From Lachnospiraceae bacterium NSJ-143 (GTDB taxonomy: Bacteria > Bacillota > Clostridia > Lachnospirales > Anaerotignaceae): a DNA stretch of 64,000 bases. Position 1 is the first letter of the stretch. Every line of letters starts with the position of its first letter. The position numbers were made by a program, and so were the translations under genes. The DNA is taken from NCBI GenBank assembly GCA_022867625.1, contig JALIFM010000005.1:1-64000 (forward strand), in the 5' to 3' direction. The notes beneath the pieces were generated by a model. The model did not search any database. It was not told the DNA's origin and saw only the letters and a list, made by a program, of their open reading frames with translations. Of the stretch, positions 8,350 through 18,112 are shown in pieces.

Positions 8350-8359
8350 AAATATCAGC

Positions 8360-8395
8360 AAAAGCGTATGGATTATCCATGCGCTTTTTGTTTTT
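8360..8395 (+). terminator. Terminator of tig-clpP-clpX
   Basis: A 13-bp stem (AAAAGCGTATGGA / TCCATGCGCTTTT, one G-T) with a 3-nt loop and a T run. Confidence 0.85.
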
Positions 8396-8475
8396 ATATT
8401 GTTTAGTCAACTAAAATATAAACTGGCTGAATTAAGCTTTAAACAATAGGCAGATATGAGCAGTGGTATTTATTT

Positions 8476-8506
8476 GCATATGCAAAAGACAGGCAGTGAC
8501 ATTATT
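8476..8506 (+). promoter_or_regulatory. Possible forespore (SigF/SigG-like) promoter of lonB
   Basis: GCATA (8476-8480) and CATTATT (8500-8506) resemble SigG -35 and -10 elements, with 19 bp between them, one more than ideal. In Bacillus subtilis lonB is a forespore gene, which makes the match worth recording. No SigA-type promoter is evident in the gap. Confidence 0.3.
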
Positions 8507-8591
8507 TTTTAAATCCATAATATACTTAAATGCTTACATAAATATGGCTCCTGCGGCAGATAATAAGCCTAAATGAAAGGAGTGCGCACAA

Positions 8592-10250
8592 ATGGAGATT
8601 TTAACAATAATATTAATCACTGCACAGCTTGTATTTACTGTTACGGCGTTTTTATATTTTTTTAACGGCGTAAAAACCCAGAGCACCGCAAAGACAAGTG
8701 TTGTAATCGATTCTAAAAAGGAGTCAAGCAGGCTTGAGAGCCTTAAAAAGGTTTCTCTTACATTGCCGCTTTCTGAAAAAACACGTCCTTCAGCTATGGA
8801 AGATGTAATAGGTCAGGAGGAAGGGATAAAGGCCTTAAGGGCTGTTTTCTGCGGAAAGAATCCTCAGCATGTTTTGATTTATGGCCCGGCTGGAGTAGGA
8901 AAAACTGCCGCTGCAAGGCTCGTGCTTGAGGAGGCAAAGATGAATCCGGATTCACCCTTCGGCAAAGAAGCAAAATTTATTGAGATTGACGCGACTACAC
9001 TGAGGTTTGATGAGAGAAGCATAGCCGACCCGCTTATAGGCTCTGTACACGACCCTATTTATCAGGGCGCCGGTGCGCTGGGAAACGCCGGCATACCGCA
9101 GCCCAAGGAAGGCGCTGTGACAAAGGCCCATGGTGGTGCGCTGTTTATAGATGAGATTGGTGAGCTTAACCCTATACAGATGAATAAGCTGTTAAAGGTT
9201 CTTGAGGACAGGAAGGTGTTCTTAAACAGTGCCTATTACAGCAGTGAGAACACCCAGATTCCGGAATATATACATGATATTTTTGATAACGGTCTTCCGG
9301 CGGACTTCCGGCTTATAGGGGCCACTACACGCTCACCGGAGGATATACCTCAGGCACTCAGAAGCAGGTGCTGCGAGATATTTTTTGACAAGCTCAAGAC
9401 AAATGACATCAAAAAAATAGCTAAGGGAGCGGCTGTAAATACTGGAATGGAATGTGACGAGAATGCTTTTGATATTGTTGCGCAGTTTTCCGGAAACGGC
9501 AGGGATACGGTGAATATTATGCAGACTGCCGCTTCTCTTGCGCTGTATGAAAAGAGGAAGAATATAACCTGCTCTGACATACAATGGGTTGTAAAATCCG
9601 GAAGGTACAACAAGCTTATTAAAAATAAGGTCTGTGATAAGGCAAAATGCGGAGCTGTAAACGGTCTTGCTGTGCTTCCTGATGGAACGGGAATGCTTTT
9701 AAAGATTGAGGCTTCAGCTGTAAAGAGCATCAGCGGCGGCAAAATCACTGCCGCAGGCATAATAGAAAACGAGGATATTAAGCGTGGTTCAGTTACTATG
9801 AAACGTACAAGCTGCGCCAAATCCTCAGTTGAAAACGCAGCAGCGGCAATTAAATACCTTACAGGCATAGACACAGCTGAGTATGATATTCATATCAATT
9901 TTCCGGGAGGAGTGCCTGTGGACGGACCTTCTGCGGGGGCAGCCATATTCTGTGCCATGTATTCTGCTATGACCGGAAAGGAGATTGACCCGCACACAGC
10001 ACTTACCGGAGAAATCTCAATATTTGGTGAGGTACTGCCTGTAGGCGGCGTTGAAGAAAAGGTGCAGGCGGCTGTTGAGGCGGGCGCGGAGCTTGTGTTT
10101 GTGCCGGATCAGAATTTTAACAGCTCTCTTTTGAATTTTGGGGCTGAGGTGGTTGCGGCAAATAACATAAATCAGGTGCTTGAAAGAATATTTGCAGAGG
10201 AAATAAAAGAATCAGAAGAAAATATACTTACAGCCAAAGGCGCTGTTTAA
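8592..10250 (+). CDS. lonB: LonB-type membrane-associated ATP-dependent protease
   Basis: A 552-residue Lon-family protease, the same size as Bacillus LonB. An N-terminal hydrophobic segment (about residues 2-26) probably anchors it. The AAA+ domain has Walker A GPAGVGKT and a Walker B-like ALFIDEIGEL. The S16 protease domain ends the protein, with the catalytic Ser447 in DGPSAG and Lys490 in VEEKVQAA. It lacks the long Lon N-terminal domain. It lies between clpX and lon, with terminators on both sides. In Bacillus it acts in the developing spore; that role here is inferred from the family and from other spore genes in the window. Confidence 0.94.
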   Translation: MEILTIILITAQLVFTVTAFLYFFNGVKTQSTAKTSVVIDSKKESSRLESLKKVSLTLPLSEKTRPSAMEDVIGQEEGIKALRAVFCGKNPQHVLIYGPAGVGKTAAARLVLEEAKMNPDSPFGKEAKFIEIDATTLRFDERSIADPLIGSVHDPIYQGAGALGNAGIPQPKEGAVTKAHGGALFIDEIGELNPIQMNKLLKVLEDRKVFLNSAYYSSENTQIPEYIHDIFDNGLPADFRLIGATTRSPEDIPQALRSRCCEIFFDKLKTNDIKKIAKGAAVNTGMECDENAFDIVAQFSGNGRDTVNIMQTAASLALYEKRKNITCSDIQWVVKSGRYNKLIKNKVCDKAKCGAVNGLAVLPDGTGMLLKIEASAVKSISGGKITAAGIIENEDIKRGSVTMKRTSCAKSSVENAAAAIKYLTGIDTAEYDIHINFPGGVPVDGPSAGAAIFCAMYSAMTGKEIDPHTALTGEISIFGEVLPVGGVEEKVQAAVEAGAELVFVPDQNFNSSLLNFGAEVVAANNINQVLERIFAEEIKESEENILTAKGAV

Positions 10251-10263
10251 GAATATATATTTA

Positions 10264-10298
10264 AAAATGCCCGTACGGCAGCAGTGCGGGCATTTTTT
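10264..10298 (+). terminator. Terminator of lonB
   Basis: A long stem (AAAAATGCCCG / CGGGCATTTTT, extended by three more pairs) followed by T. Confidence 0.88.
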
Positions 10299-10351
10299 GC
10301 AGTATGCAGGACAGGGGTTTTAATTCTAAAGAGCCGGAGTAAACCTGTCAC

Positions 10352-10380
10352 TTGTTTGATTATGGCTTTTAGTGTATAAT
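10352..10380 (+). promoter_or_regulatory. SigA-type promoter of lon
   Basis: TTGTTT (10352-10357) and TATAAT (10375-10380), 17 bp apart, about 32 bp upstream of the lon start. No CtsR or HrcA operator was recognised. Confidence 0.65.
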
Positions 10381-10411
10381 AAACTGATTATAATGGGTTT
10401 TTTGAGGTGAT

Positions 10412-12751
10412 ATGATGAATTTACATAATATGCCGGTTGTCCCGCTTAAGGGGCTTACGGTTTTTCCTAATATGGTAATAAGCTTTCCAGTGGGGCGAAA
10501 AATATCGCTGGATGCAATAGAAGCGGCACAGGAAGCCGATGAGATGGTTTTTCTTGTAACACAGAAAAAAACTGATGATGAACCTGATGTTGATAATCTG
10601 TCCAGTATAGGTACTGTGTGCAGAATAAAGCAGGTTCTCAGGCTTCCTGCCAATGTTACACATGTTATAGTTGAGGGCATTGAGAGGGCGTATGTTGTAG
10701 GGATTAATACAAACGACGGGTTTTACAAATCCGACGCTGATGTAATAAAAGAAGGCAGTGCTGAAGACTATTTTGGCGATATAAATGTTCAGGCACTTAT
10801 GAGGCTTGCCAATGAAAAGTTTGAGGCGTACACAAGGCTTAACAGCGCCATGCCGCCAAACGAGGTAATGCTTACTCTTGTGTCAAGCAAAACTCCGGGG
10901 CAGCTTGCCGATGCTGTTACGGCTGGAATGAATATAGATAACAGCATAAAGCTGAAGGCTCTTGAGACTATAGACCCTGTGGAAAGGCTGAAATATATAA
11001 TTGATATACTGACAAGGGAGATAGATATACTTGGCCTTAAAAATGAGATTGACCAGAAGGTAAGGGCCAGCATGGAGGAGAGTCAAAGGGAGTATTACCT
11101 TAGGGAGCAGCTTAAGGTCATAAGCACACAGCTTGGAGACAAGGACGGGGTACAGGCAATAAAAGACGGCCTTATGAAAAAGGCAGATGAAAAAAAGCTG
11201 CCTGAATATGTATATAAGGCTGTTGCTGAGGAATGTGACAGAATGATAAAAATACCGGTATCTTCGCCTGAGTTTAACGTTTCAAGGACATATATAGAAA
11301 GTATTCTTAAACTGCCATGGAGCGAGAGGACGGAGGAAAACAGGGATTTAAAAGCTGCCGGAAAGATTCTTGACGAGGACCACTATGGCCTAAAGGACGT
11401 TAAGGAACGAATTTTGCAGTTTATAGCAGTCAGGATGAACACTGATAAACCAGGCGCGTCAATAATATGCCTTGCAGGGCCTCCGGGGGTAGGAAAAACA
11501 TCTGTGGCAAAATCAATAGCAAGGGCAGCCGGAAGGAAATATGTGAGAATGTCTCTTGGAGGCGTTCGCGATGAGGCTGAAATAAGGGGCCACAGAAGGA
11601 CATATGTGGGCGCCATGTGGGGAAGAATATTAAATGCCATGAAAGAGGCCGCCACAGTAAACCCGCTTATGCTTCTTGATGAGGTCGATAAGCTTGGGGT
11701 GTCGTTTAACGGCGACCCTTCTTCTGCCCTTCTTGAGGTGCTTGACCCAGAACAGAACAGTACTTTTGTAGACCATTATCTGGATATGCCATATGACCTT
11801 TCAGATGTGCTCTTTATATGTACCGCAAACGACGTGAGCAAAATACCCGGACCTCTGCGAGACAGAATGGAAATAATACAAATACCCGGCTATACTCCTG
11901 ATGAGAAGAAAAACATAGCTGAAAAATACTTATACCCTAAACAGCTTGAAAAAAGCGGGCTCACAGGGCGGCAGCTTTCTGTAAGCTCAAGAGCTGTGGA
12001 AAGGATTATTGAAAGATACACAAGGGAAGCTGGAGTGCGCCAGCTTGAAAGGACAATAGGAAAGCTTTGCAGGATAGCTGTTGTAGACATATTATCTGAA
12101 AAATACAGCCATGCTGCTGTTACGGAAAGGAATTTAAGCAGGTTTCTGGGGCCTGAGAAATTCACAGATTTCAAGGCCAACGACAAGCCTATGGTGGGTG
12201 TAGTAAGGGGACTGGCATGGACAAGCGTAGGCGGTGAAACCCTGGAAATTGAAGCCAACGCCATGAGGGGAAGCGGAAAAACGGAGCTTACCGGAAACAT
12301 GGGCAATGTAATGAAGGAATCCGCAAGGGCCGCTATAGCGTATATACGTTCTGCAAGCGGAAGGTTCAGCCTTGATGAGGATTTTTATAAAAATACTGAT
12401 ATCCATATCCATATTCCGGAAGGGGCAGTGCCTAAAGACGGGCCTTCAGCCGGAATTACAATGGCTCTTGCTGTACTTTCTGCGCTTACTGGGGCCGCAG
12501 TTAAAAACAATGTAGCTATGACAGGAGAGATTACAATAACAGGACGTGTGCTTCCTATAGGCGGGCTGAAGGAAAAGGTGCTTGCGGCAAAACAGGCGGG
12601 AATAGACACAATAATAATTCCAAAGGATAATGAGGCAAGCCTTAAGGAACTGCCTGATAATATAAAGCGTGGGATTAAGTTTATATTTGCGTCATGTATG
12701 GAAGATGTGATAACAAACGCCGTGGCGGAAGGAGAAAAGGTATGGAAGTAA
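10412..12751 (+). CDS. lon: Endopeptidase La (Lon, ATP-dependent protease)
   Basis: A 779-residue cytoplasmic Lon protease degrading misfolded and regulatory proteins. The N-terminal substrate-binding domain covers about 1-200 (VVPLKGLTVFPNMV at the start). The AAA+ domain has Walker A GPPGVGKT and Walker B PLMLLDEVDK. The C-terminal S16 domain has the catalytic Ser679 (KDGPSAG) and Lys722 (LKEKVLAA). Two adjacent ATGs (10412 and 10415) follow GAGGTGA; 10415 has the better spacing. The last codons overlap engB. It is the normal full length and sits in the conserved lonB-lon-engB order. Confidence 0.97.
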   Translation: MMNLHNMPVVPLKGLTVFPNMVISFPVGRKISLDAIEAAQEADEMVFLVTQKKTDDEPDVDNLSSIGTVCRIKQVLRLPANVTHVIVEGIERAYVVGINTNDGFYKSDADVIKEGSAEDYFGDINVQALMRLANEKFEAYTRLNSAMPPNEVMLTLVSSKTPGQLADAVTAGMNIDNSIKLKALETIDPVERLKYIIDILTREIDILGLKNEIDQKVRASMEESQREYYLREQLKVISTQLGDKDGVQAIKDGLMKKADEKKLPEYVYKAVAEECDRMIKIPVSSPEFNVSRTYIESILKLPWSERTEENRDLKAAGKILDEDHYGLKDVKERILQFIAVRMNTDKPGASIICLAGPPGVGKTSVAKSIARAAGRKYVRMSLGGVRDEAEIRGHRRTYVGAMWGRILNAMKEAATVNPLMLLDEVDKLGVSFNGDPSSALLEVLDPEQNSTFVDHYLDMPYDLSDVLFICTANDVSKIPGPLRDRMEIIQIPGYTPDEKKNIAEKYLYPKQLEKSGLTGRQLSVSSRAVERIIERYTREAGVRQLERTIGKLCRIAVVDILSEKYSHAAVTERNLSRFLGPEKFTDFKANDKPMVGVVRGLAWTSVGGETLEIEANAMRGSGKTELTGNMGNVMKESARAAIAYIRSASGRFSLDEDFYKNTDIHIHIPEGAVPKDGPSAGITMALAVLSALTGAAVKNNVAMTGEITITGRVLPIGGLKEKVLAAKQAGIDTIIIPKDNEASLKELPDNIKRGIKFIFASCMEDVITNAVAEGEKVWK

Positions 12752-13341
12752 AAAAAGCGGAGCTGTCCTGTGTGGGTGCCAGTTTCAGCCAGTATCCAAG
12801 TGACGGCAGGCCGGAAATAGCCTTTGTGGGCAAATCCAATGTTGGAAAATCCACGCTTATTAACGCTATGGTAGGCAGAAACAGGCTGGCAAGAACCAGC
12901 TCTCAGCCGGGAAAAACAAGGACAATAAATTTTTATGGTGTAAATGACCTGTTTTATATAGTTGATGTGCCGGGATACGGTTACGCTAAGGCGCCTAAGA
13001 CCGAGATTGACCGATGGAGTAAAATGACTGAGGAATACATGCAAAAGCGCCAGGAGCTTGCCGGTGTTGTAATGCTTATAGACATACGCCATGAGCCGGG
13101 GGCAAATGACAGGGTAATGTATGACTGGCTTAAGCATTACGGCTATAAAATAATTATAGCGGCAACTAAGCTTGACAAGATAAAGAGGAGCCAGATACAA
13201 AAGCAGGTGTCTGTAATAAAGAAAACCCTTGGCCTTGGAGCAGGTGATTTTGTAATTCCATTTTCAGGTGTGGAAAAAACAGGAAAAGATGAGCTCTGGC
13301 AGGTAATAGAAAGAGAGCTTCTGGAAAACCCGGAAGAATAA
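12742..13341 (+). CDS. engB: Ribosome biogenesis GTP-binding protein EngB (YsxC)
   Basis: A 199-residue GTPase needed for large ribosomal subunit assembly. The G1 motif is GKSNVGKST, with a T-rich switch I (TRTINFY), G3 DVPGYGYAK, and G4 TKLDK. The start at 12742 follows GGAGAAAAGG and overlaps lon by 10 nt; a longer frame from 12694 would add 16 residues with no support. Translation is probably coupled to lon. It ends at a hairpin shared with the opposite-strand gene. Confidence 0.96.
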   Translation: MEVKKAELSCVGASFSQYPSDGRPEIAFVGKSNVGKSTLINAMVGRNRLARTSSQPGKTRTINFYGVNDLFYIVDVPGYGYAKAPKTEIDRWSKMTEEYMQKRQELAGVVMLIDIRHEPGANDRVMYDWLKHYGYKIIIAATKLDKIKRSQIQKQVSVIKKTLGLGAGDFVIPFSGVEKTGKDELWQVIERELLENPEE

Positions 13342-13344
13342 CGC

Positions 13345-13384
13345 AGAAATAAAAAGGGCGCGGAAGAAATTATCCGCGCCCTTT
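13345..13384 (-). terminator. Terminator between engB and the DUF4364 gene
   Basis: A 12-bp stem (AAAGGGCGCGGA / TCCGCGCCCTTT). The T run is on the minus strand (TTTTTATTTC), so it best serves the minus gene; it could also stop engB. Confidence 0.8.
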
Positions 13385-13387
13385 AAA

Positions 13388-13915
13388 TTATTCCTTTGTG
13401 ATAGCTGAAAATATTGTACTGCAAATTGAGTTGACATTTTTTTTCCAATTGGAACATATCTGCAAAGCCTGTGATTTTGTTGGAACTACAACATCAAGCT
13501 CCATTATCCTGCCGCCGTCAAGACCGCATACCTCACATTTTACCAGATACTCGCCGTTTATTTCAGGGAAGTAATTGGCGGATACCTCGTACTCGCTCTT
13601 TATTCTCTGACGGTTGTTGAGTATATACTCATTGGCGGCACTAAGTAGCCATTCTGTAATCCTGTTCTGGAAAAAGCCAAGAACATCATTGCCATCATGG
13701 GTTATTGTGTAGCGGGTTGAGCCGCCATCTGCCACAGATTCAAGGTACTCTGAGCTTGTAAGCTCAGAAAGACACTGCTGAACACTGATATAATCCATTA
13801 TATTCCTTTCCATGGCAAACTGACATATATCGTTGTTGGAAAGTGACACGCCCATTTTGCTTAAAAGGTAAAGTATTATTAATTTGTTTTCGGCCAGTTT
13901 GTTTTCTTCCGACAA
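13388..13915 (-). CDS. DUF4364 family protein
   Basis: A 175-residue protein of the clostridial DUF4364 family. Residues about 8-75 look like a winged-helix domain (LIILYLLSKMGVSLSNNDICQF and a basic wing near STRYTITHDG). The C-terminal half (about 105-160) is a beta-rich domain containing CEVCGLDGG. It is probably cytoplasmic. A DNA-binding role is inferred from the fold-like pattern, not shown. The gene has a separate promoter (14080-14108) with an unusually long leader. The Cys pair could bind metal, but only two cysteines are close together. Confidence 0.8.
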   Translation of the reverse strand: MSEENKLAENKLIILYLLSKMGVSLSNNDICQFAMERNIMDYISVQQCLSELTSSEYLESVADGGSTRYTITHDGNDVLGFFQNRITEWLLSAANEYILNNRQRIKSEYEVSANYFPEINGEYLVKCEVCGLDGGRIMELDVVVPTKSQALQICSNWKKNVNSICSTIFSAITKE

Positions 13916-14108
13916 CGAATATTCCCCCTAAAAAAATATAAAGATACTTTAACATATCTTAAATAAAAAACGGCTGTGCGTTGAGAAACGCAGAAAAAGA
14001 GAGCGTTTCGGGCAGAACAAAGCACAGTGCTTAAACAAGTGCATATTGAAAAACCGCATTCGACCGTTCCATAATAAATATTATATAATATTTTTCGACA
14101 ATCCACAA
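13916..14108 (-). promoter_or_regulatory. Promoter and structured leader of the DUF4364 gene
   Basis: On the minus strand TTGTGG (14108-14103) and TATAAT (14085-14080) are 17 bp apart. The leader of about 155 nt contains two hairpins: AAGCAC/GTGCTT at 14020-14032 and GAAACGC/GCGTTTC at 13985-14009. No known RNA class was recognised. Confidence 0.6.
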
Positions 14109-14150
14109 CTGCAAATAGGCCGTATTTTTAATTGTGCAGATTTTGTCGGT

Positions 14151-15077
14151 TTAAGGCTGCTTTGACAGGCGTCCCTGTACAATATTGTAAAGCCTTATTT
14201 TTTTTGAAATTGTATTGAGTACAAGCCTTTTGTCAAATACCCACTTTGGCTCTATAACAAGGTCTCTTGGCCCATCGCCTGTAAGACGGTGTATTACAAT
14301 ATCCTCAGGGATATATTCCAGTAATCTGGCAACAATATCAGTGTACTGGTCAAGGGATAATATATCGAATGGGTGAATTTTGTAATACTCTCCAAGGTCA
14401 GTACCCTCAAGTACATTGAGCATCTGAAGCTTTATGCCATTTATGCCAAGCGAGCACGCATATCTTACAGAATTGAGCATGTCCTCATGGCTTTCTCCGG
14501 GAAGCCCTATTATTATGTGGCATACTGTATCTATGCCGAAGCCGGAAAGCAGCTTTACAGCGTTTTCAAAAACGCTGTTTGGATATCCGCGGTTTATAAA
14601 TTCTGCTGTATTTTCATTTGATGTCTGTAGGCCAAGCTCAACCATAACATATGTTTTTCTGGAAAATTCTTTAAGAAGCTCTGCAATTTTTTTATCTATG
14701 CAGTCAGGGCGGGTAGCTATTGCCAACCCAATGATTCCGGGCTGCGATATGGCCTGACTGTATCTCTGCCTTAAAACCTCAACAGGAGCGTAGGTGTTTG
14801 TAAAAGCCTGAAAATAGGCTATATACATTGTTCCAGGCCATTTTTGCGAAAGCCTGCGTTTTTGTTCTTCTATCTGTTCGGCTATACTCATCACACGGCC
14901 CGGGGTAAAATCACCGCTGCCTTTTTCACTGCAAAATATACAGCCTTTTGTGCTGATTTTTCCATCGCGGTTAGGACATGTAAAGCCGCCGTCTATTGAA
15001 AGCTTTACTGTTTTGCCACCAAATTTTTCTTTAAAAAATGTGTTCAGAGAGTAGTAGGAAAGGCCGTTTTGAGGCAT
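14151..15077 (-). CDS. TIGR01212-type radical SAM protein (YtqA-like)
   Basis: A 308-residue radical SAM enzyme of the TIGR01212 family, function uncharacterised. The iron-sulfur ligands are Cys34, Cys46 and Cys49 (CPNRDG then GCIFC), the longer C-x11-C-x2-C spacing of this group. Further family segments are MYIAYFQAFTNTYAPVE, VMVELGLQT and VCHIIIGLPGE. The length is normal. A good site (AAGGGGAA) precedes the ATG on the minus strand. The DUF4364 gene lies downstream on the same strand but has its own promoter. Confidence 0.9.
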   Translation of the reverse strand: MPQNGLSYYSLNTFFKEKFGGKTVKLSIDGGFTCPNRDGKISTKGCIFCSEKGSGDFTPGRVMSIAEQIEEQKRRLSQKWPGTMYIAYFQAFTNTYAPVEVLRQRYSQAISQPGIIGLAIATRPDCIDKKIAELLKEFSRKTYVMVELGLQTSNENTAEFINRGYPNSVFENAVKLLSGFGIDTVCHIIIGLPGESHEDMLNSVRYACSLGINGIKLQMLNVLEGTDLGEYYKIHPFDILSLDQYTDIVARLLEYIPEDIVIHRLTGDGPRDLVIEPKWVFDKRLVLNTISKKIRLYNIVQGRLSKQP

Positions 15078-15214
15078 TTTTATTCCCCTTTCCGTATCTT
15101 ATGGATACATGAGATAATGTAAAAATAAGATTATAATTTTACAAATAAACTGGCTGCTGGTAAATTTTAATATGTAAAATATATCAGAAATTTTAGAAAA
15201 TTGCAAAAATACTA

Positions 15215-15243
15215 TTGTTATTTAAATTGAAAGTGCTTATAAT
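15215..15243 (+). promoter_or_regulatory. SigA-type promoter of gdhA
   Basis: TTGTTA (15215-15220) and TATAAT (15238-15243), 17 bp apart, giving a leader of about 55 nt. Confidence 0.7.
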
Positions 15244-15293
15244 TTACCTAACACAAAAACAAGTGATTATTTTAGAAGGAATATATAAATTAA

Positions 15294-16637
<1,344 letters not shown>

Positions 16638-16650
16638 TATAAATATTTCC

Positions 16651-16683
16651 GGGGGCGTATAAATTTTGTACGCTCCCTTTTTA
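16651..16683 (+). terminator. Terminator of gdhA
   Basis: The stem GGGGGCGTA / TACGCTCCC (one G-T) is followed by five T. Confidence 0.85.
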
Positions 16684-16693
16684 CTGCGACAAA

Positions 16694-16721
16694 TTAAAAA
16701 GCCTCCGGAAAAACCGGAGGC
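16694..16721 (-). terminator. Terminator of the cation exporter gene
   Basis: The stem GCCTCCGG / CCGGAGGC is followed on the minus strand by five T. It faces the gdhA terminator. Confidence 0.85.
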
Positions 16722-16760
16722 ATCTGTATCAGAAAAGCAGGCCCAGTGCCTGCTTTCAGC

Positions 16761-17684
16761 TTACATAGAAGGGTTAACGTGAATCATGATATGCTTAATA
16801 TTTGGGAAGTTGCTTTCAACGTTGTTGTGCACGCGGTCTGCTACAGCGTGGGCATCATTTAATGACTTGGTTCCGTCTACTGAGATTTCCAAATCAATAT
16901 AAACCTTGTTACCAAACATTCTGGAATGAAGGGTATCCACACATACTACATCTTCCTGAGTAGCTATATAATCCATAAGCTGTTTTTCGTACTCATCTCC
17001 GCAAGATGTGTCAAGCATTTTTCTTATAGCGTCTCTGAGTATATCGTAAGCTACTTTAAGAATGCAGAGGCAAATTACTACACTGGCAACTGAATCCAAT
17101 ACAGGAAAACCGAGCATAGCGCCGCCTATACCTATAAGGGAGCCAATAGATGAAAATGCGTCTGACCTGTGGTGCCAAGCATCAGCCATAAAGGCTGTGG
17201 AATTAAGTATTTTAGCATAATGGCGTGTGTACCAGAACATAGCCTCTTTTACCACTATAGACACAACTGCGGCCACAAGAGCTATAGCGGTTGGTATTGT
17301 AAGGCTCTGGTAGTTGCCGGCCAGTATTTTTTCAAATCCGGACTTTCCTATTGCAAGGCCTGTTATAAGAAGAATCATGCCGAGTATTAGTGATGCAACA
17401 CACTCAAACCTCTCGTGGCCATATGGGTGGGCCTTGTCTGCCTCTGTTTTTGACATCTTGACTCCGAGAAAAGCGATAAATGTGGCGAAAACATCTGAAA
17501 GGGAATGAATCGCGTCTGATACCATCGCTCCGGAGTTTCCTACAATTCCGGCAAAAAGCTTAAAAGCTGATAAAACAATGTTTCCTATGATACCTACTGT
17601 TGAAATCTGCCGTACAATGGCGTTTTCATTGATGGCTGGCCCTGCACAGTTGTTTGCGGCCTGGTTTTTTTTGTTGATTGTCAT
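16761..17684 (-). CDS. Cation diffusion facilitator exporter, probably Ni/Co-responsive
   Basis: A 307-residue cation diffusion facilitator that exports divalent metals from the cytoplasm. About six membrane segments are visible. Metal-site motifs are SDAIHSLSDV (first H/D pair), HPYGHERFE in the cytosolic loop, and ADAWHHRSDAFSS (second HxxxD pair). The cytosolic C-terminal domain contains HSRMFG and HIMIHV histidines. The site GGGGGAA precedes the ATG. Expression is governed by a NiCo riboswitch and terminator just upstream, so nickel and cobalt are the likely inducers and substrates; from the protein alone zinc or iron would be equally possible. Confidence 0.94.
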   Translation of the reverse strand: MTINKKNQAANNCAGPAINENAIVRQISTVGIIGNIVLSAFKLFAGIVGNSGAMVSDAIHSLSDVFATFIAFLGVKMSKTEADKAHPYGHERFECVASLILGMILLITGLAIGKSGFEKILAGNYQSLTIPTAIALVAAVVSIVVKEAMFWYTRHYAKILNSTAFMADAWHHRSDAFSSIGSLIGIGGAMLGFPVLDSVASVVICLCILKVAYDILRDAIRKMLDTSCGDEYEKQLMDYIATQEDVVCVDTLHSRMFGNKVYIDLEISVDGTKSLNDAHAVADRVHNNVESNFPNIKHIMIHVNPSM

Positions 17685-17774
17685 AAAAGAATTCCCCCAA
17701 TTCTGTCATAAAAATGACTGATAATGATTTCTCTTATTGGCATTCTGTTGAGTCACTTTGTTCCTTTAAGGGTA

Positions 17775-17819
17775 TAAAAAAACACACCTATGGAACATAC
17801 AACTGTCCCACAGATGTGC
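17775..17819 (-). terminator. Riboswitch-controlled terminator
   Basis: On the minus strand a 12-bp stem (GCACATCTGTGG / CCATAGGTGTGT, with G-T pairs) is followed by seven T. Its 5' strand overlaps the last aptamer hairpin, so terminator and folded aptamer exclude each other. Confidence 0.88.
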
Positions 17820-17895
17820 ATAAGTCGCAAATCTGCTGCTGCCTGTAAGCAGCCCGGCCCCATGACCAAAACGGTTCATCGCCTGCTCAGTTTGT
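17799..17895 (-). ncRNA. NiCo (czcD-type) riboswitch aptamer
   Basis: The minus-strand RNA shows four stems around a junction: P1 (ACAA-CUG with CAGUUGU), P2 (AUGA-CC with GGUCAU), P3 (GCUGC with GCAGC) and P4 (CAGAU with AUCUG). Junction segments GAGCAGGC, GGGGCCGGGCUGC and UGGGACAG match the conserved core of the NiCo class as I recall it, which senses Ni2+ and Co2+ and sits upstream of cation exporters. Metal binding should stabilise P1/P4 and block the downstream terminator, turning the exporter on. Confidence 0.85.
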
Positions 17896-17950
17896 ACTGT
17901 TGATCTCGCACTCCTTAAAAGGAATGTAATGCAGCGCAAAGAGTATGATA

Positions 17951-17979
17951 TTTATACCATATAATATGCGATGTGTCAA
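17951..17979 (-). promoter_or_regulatory. SigA-type promoter of the riboswitch and exporter
   Basis: A consensus TTGACA and TATAAA on the minus strand, 17 bp apart. The remaining sequence between it and the convergent terminator at 18083 shows nothing else. Confidence 0.8.
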
Positions 17980-18082
17980 TAGTTTGCTACAAAAAAATTG
18001 AAAATATTTTTGATTGCAGAGCAGGCGGCTGTTAGAGCTCTTTTGCCGGGATTTATTCAGTTCAAGTAAAAAATTTTAAGTG

Positions 18083-18112
18083 AAAAAGAAGCCGCTAAAG
18101 GCTTCTTTTTTT
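18083..18112. terminator. Terminator of the CobD-like gene (symmetrical)
   Basis: AAAAAGAAGCC / GGCTTCTTTTT with a 6-nt loop. It works on both strands and abuts the stop codon of the minus gene at 18112. Confidence 0.82.

Noticed and set aside
12385-13200. A 271-codon minus-strand open frame
   Set aside because: It is antisense to lon and engB, both certain genes.
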